64,000 nt of DNA from Ferrovibrio sp. (GTDB lineage: Bacteria > Pseudomonadota > Alphaproteobacteria > Ferrovibrionales > Ferrovibrionaceae). The translations under genes were made by a program, and so were the position numbers. The DNA is taken from positions 62,001-126,000 of the forward strand of contig NZ_JAHBYG010000004.1 in NCBI RefSeq assembly GCF_019636075.1, written 5' to 3'. Under the pieces are notes generated by a model. It saw only the letters and a program-made list of their open reading frames with translations. It did no database searches and had not been told where the DNA came from. The stretch's first letter is position 1. The number at the start of each line of letters is the position of its first letter. Shown in pieces: positions 54,603 to 62,557 of the stretch.

Positions 54603-55455
54603 CGCCCACGATCAACGCGCAGGCCAGGGCGATGCGCAGGCTGAATTCGCCCTTGCCGAACAGGATCAGCAGCAGCGTGGAGAGCAGCGGCGCGGCATAG
54701 GCCATGCTGCCCAGCGCGCGGATATCGCCGCGCTTCATGCCGATATCCCACAGGAAGAACGCGCCGCCCGCCGGCCCCAGGCCGAGCGCGACGATGGCCA
54801 GCCAATGCAGGCTTTCCGTGGGCCAGAGCGTGGTTTCGAACAGGCCATGGCCGATCCAGGCCAGCAGGGCCGCCGCGCCGCAAAAGCCGCCGATGGAATC
54901 GGTGGCCACATCGGGCAGTCGGCGGCTCAGCACCGAATAGCTGGACCAGGTGAAGGCGCAGGCGAAGGCGGCGGCGAAGCCCGGCAGATGCGCCGGATCG
55001 AATTGCACACCACGGCCAACGAACAGCACCAGCGTGCCGAGCAGGCCCAGCGCCACGCCGGCGATATGGAACCAGCGCAGCCGCCCATCCTGGTTCTGGC
55101 CCGGCAGCAAGGCGGAGAATACCACGATCAGCAAAGGCCAGAGATAGTTGATCAGGCTGGCTTCCACCGGCGGCGCAAGTTTCAGCGCGATGAAATACAG
55201 CGCGTGATAGCCGAACAGGCCGAAGATGCCCAAGGCCCAGGCCGCCAAGGGCAGACGCAGATGCCGCAGCGGGTTTTCGCCGCGCGCCAGCCAGGTGCAC
55301 AGCGCCAGGGCAAAGGCGATGGTGAAGGTAAGCGCGGTCAGTTGCAGCGGCGGCACCGGCCCGGTGAAGGCGGTGAACACCGCAAGCGAGGCCCAGAGCA
55401 AGATGGCCCCGGCGCCGATCAGCGTGGCGCGGAAAGTCGCGCGGTCGTTTGCCAT
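54550..55455 (-). CDS. EamA/DMT family transporter
   Basis: The 301-aa inner-membrane protein has ten hydrophobic segments in two halves (EamA repeat). LLWASLAVFTAFTGPVPP and YHALYFIALKLAPPVEASL, in parts, are typical of drug/metabolite transporters. The last residues WRRHPRRQ arise from a 31-bp tandem duplication; without it the frame would end WRKKP. The end of the gene overlaps nothing but lies opposite the cupin 3' end. Substrate unknown. Confidence 0.9.
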   Translation of the reverse strand: MANDRATFRATLIGAGAILLWASLAVFTAFTGPVPPLQLTALTFTIAFALALCTWLARGENPLRHLRLPLAAWALGIFGLFGYHALYFIALKLAPPVEASLINYLWPLLIVVFSALLPGQNQDGRLRWFHIAGVALGLLGTLVLFVGRGVQFDPAHLPGFAAAFACAFTWSSYSVLSRRLPDVATDSIGGFCGAAALLAWIGHGLFETTLWPTESLHWLAIVALGLGPAGGAFFLWDIGMKRGDIRALGSMAYAAPLLSTLLLILFGKGEFSLRIALACALIVGGAILGANDLWRRHPRRQ

Positions 55456-55465
55456 GGAAAAAGCG

Positions 55466-55951
55466 TCAGGCCGCTTTGGCGCCGTCGAGGCGGAAATACA
55501 GCGGCGATTGCTCCTGCTCGATCAGGCTCAGCCTGCCATGGATCTGCACCGGCATGGTGCTGTATTCCACCGGCGCGGCGGCCCGCACCGCCACGATGCG
55601 CGACAGGTCGCTCACCAGGCAGCCGGCGCAATGGAATTGCAGCGCACCGAGCAGGAATTCGGCATGCTGCGGCGCCTCGCGGAACGGCATCATATAGCCA
55701 TAGATATCCACGTCGCGGCCATGCAGGCTGCGCAGCGCGGCGGGAAAGCGGCTCATCTCGCCATCGATGAAGCGGGTTTCGCCGGCCTGCGCCAGCAAAT
55801 CCCAATCCAGCGCGTCGGCCCTGGGCTCTACATTGCGGCGCAGATGCTGCGGCAGTTCTTCCATCGACATGGCGCTGGCCGGGCGGGACAAGGCAGCCAA
55901 GCCGCCGGCAGCGGTAACGGCAAAGGTGGACAGCAGATGACGGCGCAGCAT
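55466..55951 (-). CDS. Secreted DUF3299-like protein
   Basis: The 161-aa protein has a short signal with twin arginines (MLRRHLLSTFAVTAAGG, possibly Tat) and a mature domain with VDIYGYMMPFREAPQHAEFLL and HCAGCLVSDLSRIVAV, seen in DUF3299-type lipocalin-like proteins. The start at 55951 is chosen because the longer frame runs into intergenic DNA. It ends 10 bp before the EamA start on the same strand. The fold is probable; no function is known. Confidence 0.65.
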   Translation of the reverse strand: MLRRHLLSTFAVTAAGGLAALSRPASAMSMEELPQHLRRNVEPRADALDWDLLAQAGETRFIDGEMSRFPAALRSLHGRDVDIYGYMMPFREAPQHAEFLLGALQFHCAGCLVSDLSRIVAVRAAAPVEYSTMPVQIHGRLSLIEQEQSPLYFRLDGAKAA

Positions 55952-56102
55952 GGCAGCCTCGCAAGGATTGGCCGGATCGCGACAAGCCGGATCGCAACAA
56001 CTGGCGTTATTGTATAACCTGATTGCGGCAGAACAAGGGCTATTCCGCCGCAGCGCCGGCCCGGGCCTTGACCGGTGTACCCAACAGGCGCAGTAAACCG
56101 CC

Positions 56103-57368
56103 ATGAATGCTTCCACCGCGCCAGACATGAAGCCATCGGATTCCGGGCCATTCGCCCGCAATGGCTGGCCTTTGGTGATCGCGCTGTCGGTGGCCCAGCT
56201 GGTTTCCTGGGGCTCGATTTTCTACGCCTTCGCCGTGCTGCTGGAGCCGATGGAGGCCGAGCTGGGCTGGAGCCGCCCGCTGCTCAATGCCGGCCTGTCC
56301 ATGGGATTGCTGGTGTCCGGTTTCTGCGCCCTGCCGGTGGGCAAGCTGATCGACCGCTATGGCGGCCGCTGGACCATGAGCTTCGGTTCGCTGCTGGCTA
56401 GCCTGCTGCTATTCGCCTGGTCGCAGGTGGAAAGCGTGCCGGCCTATTTCGCCATCTGGCTCGGCCTTGGCCTGGCGAAATCCATGACGCTCTACGAACC
56501 GGTTTTCGCCGTGGTGACGCGGCTGTTTCCGCAAGGCTATCGCCAGCGCATCACGGTGATCACCCTGGCCGGCGGCTTGGCCAGCACGGTGTTCATCCCC
56601 TTCACCGCCTGGGCGGTTTCGGCCCATGATTGGCGCGATGCGCTGCAGATGCTGGCGCTGTGCAATCTGCTGCTGTGTTTGCCGGTGCATGCGCTGTGGT
56701 TGCGCGATGGGGGGCTGCGCGATGGGGGGGCGGGCGACCGCGGCAGCCACGAAGCGAAAACCGAGGCCGCGCCGCAGGACAAATCGCCGTTGCAGCGCGC
56801 CCTGCGCCATCCCAGCTTCTGGGGCATTCTGCTCTGCTTCACCTGCCATGGCGCCACGATGGCGGTGATGGCCTTCCATTTCATTCCGCTGCTGGGCGAA
56901 AACGGCATCGGTCTGGCCGCCGCCGTGGCGGTCTATGCGCTGATCGGGCCATCCCAGGTGGCCGGGCGGTTGCTGCTGCTCTTCGGGCGCGGGCTGCCGT
57001 TTCTGATCACCGGGCAGATCGTGATGGCGCTGTTTCCGGTGGTGATCCTGGTGCTGATCCTGTGGCCGGGCGAACTCTGGCTGCTGTTCGGTTTCGCCAT
57101 CGTGTATGGCAGCATCAATGGCATCGCCACCATCCTGCGCGGCACGGCGGTGCCCGAGATGCTGTGGCGCGAAGGCTATGGCGCGATCAACGGCGCGATC
57201 AGCCTGCCGGCCAGCATCGCCAACGCGCTGGCGCCGGCCGCCGCCGCCCTGCTGTGGCAATGGTCGGGCGGCTATGATGCGGTGCTGTGGGTGATGTTCG
57301 GCCTGCTGCTCACCAGCGCAGCCGCCTTCTGGTTCGCGGCGGCGAAGAGCGGTTCGAAACGGGATTGA
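56103..57368 (+). CDS. MFS transporter
   Basis: The 421-aa transporter has twelve hydrophobic segments. The A-motif-like KLIDRYGGRWTMSFGS after helix 2 and the cytoplasmic loop between helices 6 and 7 are visible. That loop holds LRDGGLRDGGAGDRG, encoded by a near-perfect 14-bp DNA repeat. ALIGPSQVAGRLLLL and NGIATILRGTAVPEML place it in the major facilitator superfamily. Substrate unknown. Its stop lies 3 bp before the MqsR operator. Confidence 0.9.
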   Translation: MNASTAPDMKPSDSGPFARNGWPLVIALSVAQLVSWGSIFYAFAVLLEPMEAELGWSRPLLNAGLSMGLLVSGFCALPVGKLIDRYGGRWTMSFGSLLASLLLFAWSQVESVPAYFAIWLGLGLAKSMTLYEPVFAVVTRLFPQGYRQRITVITLAGGLASTVFIPFTAWAVSAHDWRDALQMLALCNLLLCLPVHALWLRDGGLRDGGAGDRGSHEAKTEAAPQDKSPLQRALRHPSFWGILLCFTCHGATMAVMAFHFIPLLGENGIGLAAAVAVYALIGPSQVAGRLLLLFGRGLPFLITGQIVMALFPVVILVLILWPGELWLLFGFAIVYGSINGIATILRGTAVPEMLWREGYGAINGAISLPASIANALAPAAAALLWQWSGGYDAVLWVMFGLLLTSAAAFWFAAAKSGSKRD

Positions 57369-57370
57369 AA

Positions 57371-57387
57371 AACACCATTATGGTGTT
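57371..57387. promoter_or_regulatory. Palindromic operator upstream of mqsR
   Basis: AACACCAT-T-ATGGTGTT, perfect 8-bp arms around one base, between the MFS gene and the mqsR GTG start. It is the likely MqsA operator, controlling the pair. Confidence 0.75.
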
Positions 57388-57398
57388 ATCCTGAATCG

Positions 57399-57716
57399 GT
57401 GACCGAGAAACGCAAACCGACCTACGACCTGGCTGCCTTTCAAGCTGCCTTTGCTGCGCCGGCGGATTTACGGGCCACCGGCTCGGCACTGAAAGGCGCG
57501 GCGCAACTGGGTTTCGGCCGGGCGGAAATCGTGGCGACGATACAAAGCATGGAACGACGGCATTTCTACAAATCCATGACCTCCCATGCCGATCACAGGC
57601 TCTGGCAGGATGTCTACCATGTGCCCTCCGAGGCCGGCCTTCTGTATGTGAAATTCACCGCGGATGTGCTGAGCGAATTCCTGCTGCTGTCGTTCAAGGA
57701 GAAAGACAATGGCTAA
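57399..57716 (+). CDS. mqsR: MqsR-family toxin
   Basis: The 105-aa toxin begins at GTG 57399 (VTEKRKPTYDL). YDLAAFQAAF, GAAQLGFGRAEIVATIQSM and ERRHFYKSMTSHADHRLWQDVYHV are MqsR motifs, the fold being RelE-like. It cleaves mRNA at GCU in E. coli. Its end overlaps the mqsA start by 8 bp. Unlike most TA pairs the toxin comes first, which is usual for mqsRA. Confidence 0.92.
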   Translation: MTEKRKPTYDLAAFQAAFAAPADLRATGSALKGAAQLGFGRAEIVATIQSMERRHFYKSMTSHADHRLWQDVYHVPSEAGLLYVKFTADVLSEFLLLSFKEKDNG

Positions 57717-58215
57717 TCCCGTCTGTCCGAAAACCGGCAAGCCGATGCGGCGTGGTCGCCGCCGCATGACGCTGACCTACAAGGGCCATTCCGCCAGCTT
57801 CGATATGCCGGGCTGGTATGCTGCCGGCTCCGACGAAAGCATTCACGATGGCAAGGATATGGAAGTATCGGATCGTGCCCTCCATCGCCTGAAGGCCCAA
57901 GTGGAAGGCGTGCTCGAGCCTGAAAACATCCGAAAGATACGCCGCAAGCTCGGCCTTACCCAGCGCATGGCCGGCACATTGATCGGCGGCGGTCCGAATG
58001 CCTTCCAGAAATATGAAAGCGGTGAAGTGCTGGCCAGCCATGCCATCACAAGCGCATTGCTGCTGCTGGATCAACGCCCGGAAGGGCTGCAATTGCTGCG
58101 CCGGCATCGGCAGGCCGTGATGCCGAAACGCAAATCCCCCGCCAGTGGGGTTGGCGGCCTGGGTCGGCTGAAAACAAAACCGCCCGCCAGTGGGGCTGGC
58201 GGGCGGTCTGGTTGA
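57709..58215 (+). CDS. mqsA: MqsA-family antitoxin lacking the zinc ligands
   Basis: The 168-aa antitoxin has the C-terminal HTH: IRRKLGLTQRMAGTLIGGGPNAFQKYESG. The N-terminal domain starts CPKTGKPM, retaining one Cys where E. coli MqsA has two CxxC pairs. LTYKGHSASFDMPGWYA is present. Zinc binding is unlikely in the same form. The final 30 or so codons run through two hairpin-forming G/C palindromes, the second being the speE terminator on the other strand. Confidence 0.88.
   Translation: MANPVCPKTGKPMRRGRRRMTLTYKGHSASFDMPGWYAAGSDESIHDGKDMEVSDRALHRLKAQVEGVLEPENIRKIRRKLGLTQRMAGTLIGGGPNAFQKYESGEVLASHAITSALLLLDQRPEGLQLLRRHRQAVMPKRKSPASGVGGLGRLKTKPPASGAGGRSG
58171..58206 (-). terminator. Rho-independent terminator of speDE, inside the mqsA 3' end
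   Basis: The stem CCGCCCGCCAG/CTGGCGGGCGG (58180-58190 with 58196-58206), loop TGGGG, is followed on the minus strand by TTTTGTTTT. It lies 37 bp past the speE stop. The same DNA encodes the C-terminal tail of MqsA. A weaker similar hairpin lies at 58138-58157. Confidence 0.85.
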
Positions 58216-58242
58216 GCGTCGCTGGTTGCGGCGTTCTTAGGA

Positions 58243-59109
58243 TCAGTAAGGCTTCACGCCCGGGATCAGCTTGCGCACGAAATTCGGCAGGCCGAACGCG
58301 GCGGTGGCGATATCCGGATTGTAATAGCGCAGGCCCTTCAGCGCCGCCTTCTTGAAGCGGGCCGCCACGCTCTTGGAAGCCGAGGCCTTGGCCAGATCCT
58401 GATCGGAGGCCCAGGTCAGCGACATGAAGCCGCAGACATAGGTGGGCACCACGGCCAGGTAGCTGCCGCTGTTTTTCCAGATCTTCTGGAACAGCTTCAC
58501 GGCATCGGTGAGTTCCGGGCCCTGCATATGCGGCACGCCGTTTTGCGCCACCAGGATGGCGCCGGGCTTCATCACGCGCTTGCAGTTTTTGTAGAACTCG
58601 GCGCTGAACAGCACGGTGGCGGGGCCGACCGGATCCGGACGGTCCACGATGATCAGGTCGTAGCGTTCCTCGGTGTCGCGCACCCAGGCGGCGCCATCGC
58701 CGACCACCAGGTTGGTGCGCTTGTCCTTGAAGGCCTTGCCGCAGATCGACGACAGGAACTTCTTCGACACGTCGATCACCACATCGTCGATCTCGACCAT
58801 GGTGGCGCGGCGCACGGATTTGTGCTTCAGCACTTCTTCCAGGATGCCGCCATCGCCGCCGCCGACGATCAGCACGTCGCGCACCTTGCCATGGGCCAGG
58901 ATCGGCAGATGGGTCAGCATCTCGTGATAGACGAACTCGTCGCCCTCGGTGCATTGCACCACGCCGTCCAGGCCCAGGATGCGGCCATAACGGGCGGATT
59001 CGAACACCACCACCTTCTGGTATTTCGACTTGCCTTCGAAGAGGATTTTCTTGATCTCATGGCTCTGCCGGAAACCGGCATAGAGCGTTTCGTTAAACCA
59101 CTTGGTCAC
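58243..59109 (-). CDS. speE: Spermidine/putrescine aminopropyltransferase
   Basis: The 288-aa enzyme transfers aminopropyl groups from decarboxylated AdoMet to putrescine. VLIVGGGDGGILEEVLKH binds the nucleoside, and VVGDGAAWVRDTEERYDLIIVD and NGVPHMQGPEL follow. The start is GTG at 59109; it overlaps the speD stop (GTGA), so the genes are coupled. It is the second gene of speD-speE. A terminator follows. Confidence 0.97.
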   Translation of the reverse strand: MTKWFNETLYAGFRQSHEIKKILFEGKSKYQKVVVFESARYGRILGLDGVVQCTEGDEFVYHEMLTHLPILAHGKVRDVLIVGGGDGGILEEVLKHKSVRRATMVEIDDVVIDVSKKFLSSICGKAFKDKRTNLVVGDGAAWVRDTEERYDLIIVDRPDPVGPATVLFSAEFYKNCKRVMKPGAILVAQNGVPHMQGPELTDAVKLFQKIWKNSGSYLAVVPTYVCGFMSLTWASDQDLAKASASKSVAARFKKAALKGLRYYNPDIATAAFGLPNFVRKLIPGVKPY

Positions 59110-59543
59110 AGAATCAAACCCCGCTTCAGTTCGGTGCACTGGATGTTGTCGGGCAGGAAGGCGCGGCGCAGCACCGGGATCGCCTTCGCCGGCTGGCAAT
59201 CGCCGCACACGAACACGTCCAGCGCGGCATAGCCCTTTTCCGGCCAGGAATGGATCGACATGTGGCTTTCCGCCAGCACGGCCACGCCGGAAATGCCGCC
59301 ATTCGGCTCGAAGTGATGCAGGTCGATGTTGAGCAGCGTGGCGCCGATGGCTTCCACGGCTTCGGTCAGGGTCTGCTTCACCAGGGCCAGGTTGTCGAGA
59401 TTCTTGCCGCCCCACAGATCGATGATCAGGTGCTGGCCGGCGAAGCGCATGCCTTCGCGGCAGATGAAATGCTCGTCTTCCGGCGCCACATCGGTGGTGT
59501 TGGGCACTTCATAGATGGCGGGCTTGGCGGCGTTCTTGCTCAT
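59106..59543 (-). CDS. speD: S-adenosylmethionine decarboxylase proenzyme
   Basis: The 145-aa pyruvoyl enzyme makes decarboxylated AdoMet for SpeE. GQHLIIDLWGGKNLDN and the autocleavage site AESHMSIHSWPE (cleavage expected between Glu92 and Ser93) identify class 1 SpeD. The start is the ATG at 59543 (MSKNAAK); GTGGAGAGACGAGT lies before it. An in-frame extension to 59789 is excluded because it runs through the structured leader. It is regulated, I infer, by that leader. Confidence 0.95.
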   Translation of the reverse strand: MSKNAAKPAIYEVPNTTDVAPEDEHFICREGMRFAGQHLIIDLWGGKNLDNLALVKQTLTEAVEAIGATLLNIDLHHFEPNGGISGVAVLAESHMSIHSWPEKGYAALDVFVCGDCQPAKAIPVLRRAFLPDNIQCTELKRGLIL

Positions 59544-59547
59544 ACTC

Positions 59548-59700
59548 GTCTCTCCACGGGATCGCGAAAGGCCGATCCCAGCAAGGGTTGAAAACGTGGA
59601 GAGACTGTTGGGAAAGCCCCGTGGTTCCGGCCGGTATGTTTCGATCAAGCGATAATCGAAAAAAGCCCGGCGGCCATGCGCCACTTTCCAAACAGTCTCT
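59548..59700 (-). ncRNA. Structured speDE leader RNA with two exclusive folds
   Basis: On the minus strand 59684-59700 pairs with 59600-59616: 17 positions with one mismatch. The enclosed 67 bases form a 5-bp stem (GCCGG/CCGGC) and a 7-bp hairpin (TTTCGAT/ATCGAAA). Alternatively 59595-59605 pairs perfectly over 11 bp with 59548-59558, which contains the speD ribosome site GUGGAGAG. The two folds share 59600-59605 and exclude each other. Between them a 7-bp hairpin (59558-59564 with 59573-59579) sits. A ten-codon frame (MAAGLFSIIA, 59677-59645) lies in the loop with GGAAAG before it. Confidence 0.6.
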
Positions 59701-59819
59701 AGGAGGGGGGTATGGGGCCATTTACCCCCCGATGCAAGAGAAAATTCACCTTTCGGGACAGTTTTTTTCACCTGTGTCGCCCCCATCACACCGCATCGGG
59801 CAAATGTGGCGAAGACATG
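59701..59819. other. Region upstream of the speD leader with a G6/C6 hairpin
   Basis: Arms GGGGGGTA (59705-59712) and TACCCCCC (59723-59730) form an 8-bp hairpin. A possible -35-like TTGCAT lies just upstream on the minus strand. No gene is visible. The promoter of speD must lie here. Confidence 0.5.
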
Positions 59820-60845
59820 TCATAAATAGCTGCCGGCCAAGGTAAAAACCTCGCCATTCAGGCCAAGTTTGAAGCGCGCCACGCCGGCGCCTTCCTCGGT
59901 ATTGGCGCCGCCCAGGTCGAAATGCTCCACACCCATGGCTTGCAGGGCCAGCAAGGCATGCCAGAGCAGCCGGTGATGGGCGCGCAGCAGACGCCCCGCC
60001 GTGCCGCTCCAGCCGGCGGCGTAGGTGGCGCCACGGCCATGGCGCAACACCAGCAGGCCGGCAGCCGGGCGTTCCTCGGTCTGGCCACCCATATAGGCGG
60101 TGAAGAGATGCGCGCTCTCGCCGGCTGCGCCGGTTGTCCTGGTTGCCCCGGTTGTCCCGGCGGTTGGTGCGCAGGCGGCGGCAAAGGCGCGATAGAAGGC
60201 ACCATCGGGGCCGAGGAAGCGCTTTTCGATGCGTTGCACGTCATGCGCCTGCATCAGGGCGGCGAAGGCGGTATCGTTCCATTCCTCGACAATCTGCAGC
60301 GGCGCCTTCTCGGCGGCCTTCAGCGCATTGCGCCATTTGCCATCCAGGCGCGCGCGCAATTGCTGCGCCGGCAGGGTCAGGTCCAGCCGCAGGGACGACC
60401 AGCCGGTCACCATCTGCTGCATGCCCAGCGCGGCCATCTCGGCTTCCGCCAGGCTGCCGCCATTCAACTCCGGCAGCCACCACAGCCATTGCGCGCGATG
60501 CAGCGGTCCGCGCGGATAGGCGGCGCGGATGGCACGCAAAGCCGCCTGGCGGGTTTCGGCCGGCAGGCCCGGCACGAAAAGCGGTCCGCGCACCAGGCGC
60601 ACGAGTTTCCAGGGGCTGCATGCGGGCCCCAGCGGGCCGACAAAGGCCTGCGCCAGGCCGATCGGCGCATCGCGCGGGCCGATCAGCCAGCGCTGCGGCC
60701 GGAACCGCGACACGGCGGCCACCGCCGCGCCATAGGCCCAGCTTTGCTCCAGGGTTTCGCGCCGCACCCGCGCCATGGCGGCGGCCCAGGCATTCCTGCC
60801 TGCGGCATCCTCGGGCAGCAGATCGATTTCGGGCGAATCCGGCAT
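59820..60845 (-). CDS. FemAB/GNAT-like acyltransferase
   Basis: A 341-aa soluble protein with the double GNAT layout of FemX-type enzymes. QLRARLDGKWRNALKAAEK (residues 165-185) and the later DLGGANTEEGAGVARFKLGLNGE are characteristic of the FemAB family of lipid II or wax/peptide acyltransferases. WSSLRLDL precedes the first. Acceptor unknown. It stands alone and diverges from the small membrane gene at 60891. Confidence 0.8.
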   Translation of the reverse strand: MPDSPEIDLLPEDAAGRNAWAAAMARVRRETLEQSWAYGAAVAAVSRFRPQRWLIGPRDAPIGLAQAFVGPLGPACSPWKLVRLVRGPLFVPGLPAETRQAALRAIRAAYPRGPLHRAQWLWWLPELNGGSLAEAEMAALGMQQMVTGWSSLRLDLTLPAQQLRARLDGKWRNALKAAEKAPLQIVEEWNDTAFAALMQAHDVQRIEKRFLGPDGAFYRAFAAACAPTAGTTGATRTTGAAGESAHLFTAYMGGQTEERPAAGLLVLRHGRGATYAAGWSGTAGRLLRAHHRLLWHALLALQAMGVEHFDLGGANTEEGAGVARFKLGLNGEVFTLAGSYL

Positions 60846-60890
60846 GTTTGCAGCATATCGGCGAACGCGCTTTTCGGCTATTCAGGAGCC

Positions 60891-61091
60891 ATGGCGTTGT
60901 TCCGACGTTTAGACCGCATCCACGGCCATGTGATTCCGGCGCCGCGCCTCACGCGCCATGCGCTGAAGCGGTTCCTGCTCTGGCTGCTGCTGCCTTTCCT
61001 GCTGCTCTGCCTGGCCGGCGATGTGGCGCTGTATTTTCTGTTCCGCGAGGTATTCGACAGCTGCTACGGCCTGCTCTGCCTGTTTTCCTGA
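60891..61091 (+). CDS. Small membrane protein (66 aa)
   Basis: The ATG at 60891 has AGGAG 5 bases upstream. A basic N-terminus (about 28 residues, with RRLDRIHGH and RHALKRF) precedes one strong hydrophobic segment (residues 29-52), then a short tail with two cysteines. No family is recognised. It diverges from the FemAB-like gene and is followed after 39 bp by the LysE-like gene. Confidence 0.65.
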   Translation: MALFRRLDRIHGHVIPAPRLTRHALKRFLLWLLLPFLLLCLAGDVALYFLFREVFDSCYGLLCLFS

Positions 61092-61130
61092 TATGATGTA
61101 GCGGCAATCGACGAGCGGGAGCGGCCCAGC

Positions 61131-61781
61131 ATGGAATTCCTTCCGAACCTGATCGGCCTGGCCGGCATGCATATCATGATGGCGATGCTGCCCGGCCCCA
61201 ACACCGTGCTGGTGAGCTGGTATGCCGCCACGCAATCCCGGCGGCATGGCCTGAAGGCGGTGGCGGGTGTGGTGCTGGCTTCGTTGGTCTGGGTTAGCCT
61301 GGCGCTGTGGGGCGTGGGGGCGTTGCTGGTGGAAGCCGGCGGGCTCTATCGGCTGCTGCGGATCGCGGGTGCGGCCTATCTGATCTATGTCGGTTACCGC
61401 ATGCTGCGCGCGGGCTGGGCCGGCAAAACCAGCGCCCCGGGCACGCCGCCGACGCTGACCAACCGCAGCCCCTTCCTCACCGGCATCACCACCACGCTGA
61501 GCAATCCGAAATCGGCGGTGTTCTGGACCAGCGCTTTCCTGCTGGCGGTGCCGGCCCATGCGCCGGGCTGGGTTTATGCCGCGATCCTGCTGATCGTGGC
61601 GGTGCAATCCACGCTTTGGTATGGGGCGCTGGCGCTGTTTTTCTCGGCCGGATTCGCCCAGCGGCTTTATTTGCGCATCACCGGCTATCTCGATCTGGTG
61701 GCCGGCGCGGTGATGATCGCGCTGGGCCTCAAGCTGGCCGACGAGCTGCGCCGCGAGATCGTTGCCGAAACCGTGCGCTGA
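61131..61781 (+). CDS. LysE/RhtB-family exporter
   Basis: The 216-aa protein has six hydrophobic segments. MAMLPGPNTVLVSWYAATQ at the start is the LysE/RhtB signature (PGP), with LRIAGAAYLIYVGYRML and TTLSNPKSAVFWTSAFLLA. These export amino acids or related compounds; the substrate cannot be read from the sequence. It ends 59 bp before the tRNA 3' end. Confidence 0.92.
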   Translation: MEFLPNLIGLAGMHIMMAMLPGPNTVLVSWYAATQSRRHGLKAVAGVVLASLVWVSLALWGVGALLVEAGGLYRLLRIAGAAYLIYVGYRMLRAGWAGKTSAPGTPPTLTNRSPFLTGITTTLSNPKSAVFWTSAFLLAVPAHAPGWVYAAILLIVAVQSTLWYGALALFFSAGFAQRLYLRITGYLDLVAGAVMIALGLKLADELRREIVAETVR

Positions 61782-61840
61782 ACAGCGACAAGCTGAACAG
61801 CGGCAGACAGAACCATACCGGATTTTCAGGGGGGGAGGAT

Positions 61841-61916
61841 TGGTGGAGCCAAGCGGGATCGAACCGCTGACCTCCTGCATGCCATGCAGGCGCTCTCCCA
61901 GCTGAGCTATGGCCCC
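61841..61916 (-). tRNA. tRNA-Ala(GGC)
   Basis: Read on the minus strand, the 76-nt sequence begins GGGGCCATAGCTCAGCTGGG and folds to a full cloverleaf. The anticodon loop ATGGCAT gives GGC. The acceptor stem contains G3-U70, the alanine identity pair. The T-arm GGTTCGATCC is standard, and the CCA end is encoded. Confidence 0.97.
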
Positions 61917-62094
61917 TTATCCAATCATCGTCTGCCGGCCTGGGGGCGGGCAGTTTAAAGCGTGCCGGCTAGGCCAGCGGGCGCGGACCATAAGACCAAG
62001 CCCGCGCCATTGCAAGTGTTTCGGGACAGCCTTTCGACACTTGTCCGATGCTTGCGGGAAAGGCCGGAAAACCGGCCCTTCCCACGCAGCGAAA
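61917..62094. other. Spacer between tRNA-Ala and the TIGR02300 gene
   Basis: No gene is visible. A hairpin CAAGTGT/ACACTTG spans 62013-62043, and a long G+C stem with arms about GGAAAGGCCGG/CCGGCCCTTCC lies at about 62057-62083. The latter may terminate the minus-strand gene at 62095, although it has no U-run. Confidence 0.5.
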
Positions 62095-62421
62095 TCAGCG
62101 TTCCTCCTCGCCGGCCGGGCTGGCATCCACGTCGATCTCTTCGGCCACATCGCCTTCCTCGAGATCGTCTTCTTCCAGGAAATCGTCGTCGATGTCATCG
62201 TCGGCAATCTCGCCGTCGATGATTTCCTCGGGCAAGGGCTTGGCCACCGCCTTGGGCGCCGGCTTTTCTTCCACCTTGGCCGGCCGCCGCGACTTCACGA
62301 TGGCTTCGGGATTGAACTCGGTGCCGCATTTCGGGCACAGGATCGGTGCCTTGTTGAGATCGTAGAAAACCGCGCTGCAACTCAGGCAACGCCGCTTGGT
62401 GCCCCATTCCGCTTTCGCCAT
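62095..62421 (-). CDS. TIGR02300 family zinc-ribbon protein
   Basis: The 108-aa protein has CLSC and CPKC (residues 12-15 and 29-32), a zinc ribbon, with [11 protein letters not shown] and [14 protein letters not shown]-type text. A long acidic tail (Asp/Glu runs) follows. It is conserved in Alphaproteobacteria, often beside the tRNA and aroA genes; its function is unknown. It diverges from aroA, the start at 62421 (MAKAEWG) giving the typical N-terminus. Confidence 0.9.
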   Translation of the reverse strand: MAKAEWGTKRRCLSCSAVFYDLNKAPILCPKCGTEFNPEAIVKSRRPAKVEEKPAPKAVAKPLPEEIIDGEIADDDIDDDFLEEDDLEEGDVAEEIDVDASPAGEEER

Positions 62422-62557
62422 CGGTAACACTCTCCTGCTTACGCAATTCGGTGGACGCCACGCCTGGCGAGGCTCGCCGTGGCCAGGGCGGCGCGATTGT
62501 GTTAAAGAAGCGCGCCCTGTCAACCCCCGATCCAGCCGAGCCCGGCGTTATTTATCC

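Noticed and set aside
59544-59789. N-terminal extension of SpeD
   Set aside because: Would cross the structured leader; the known family start is at 59543.
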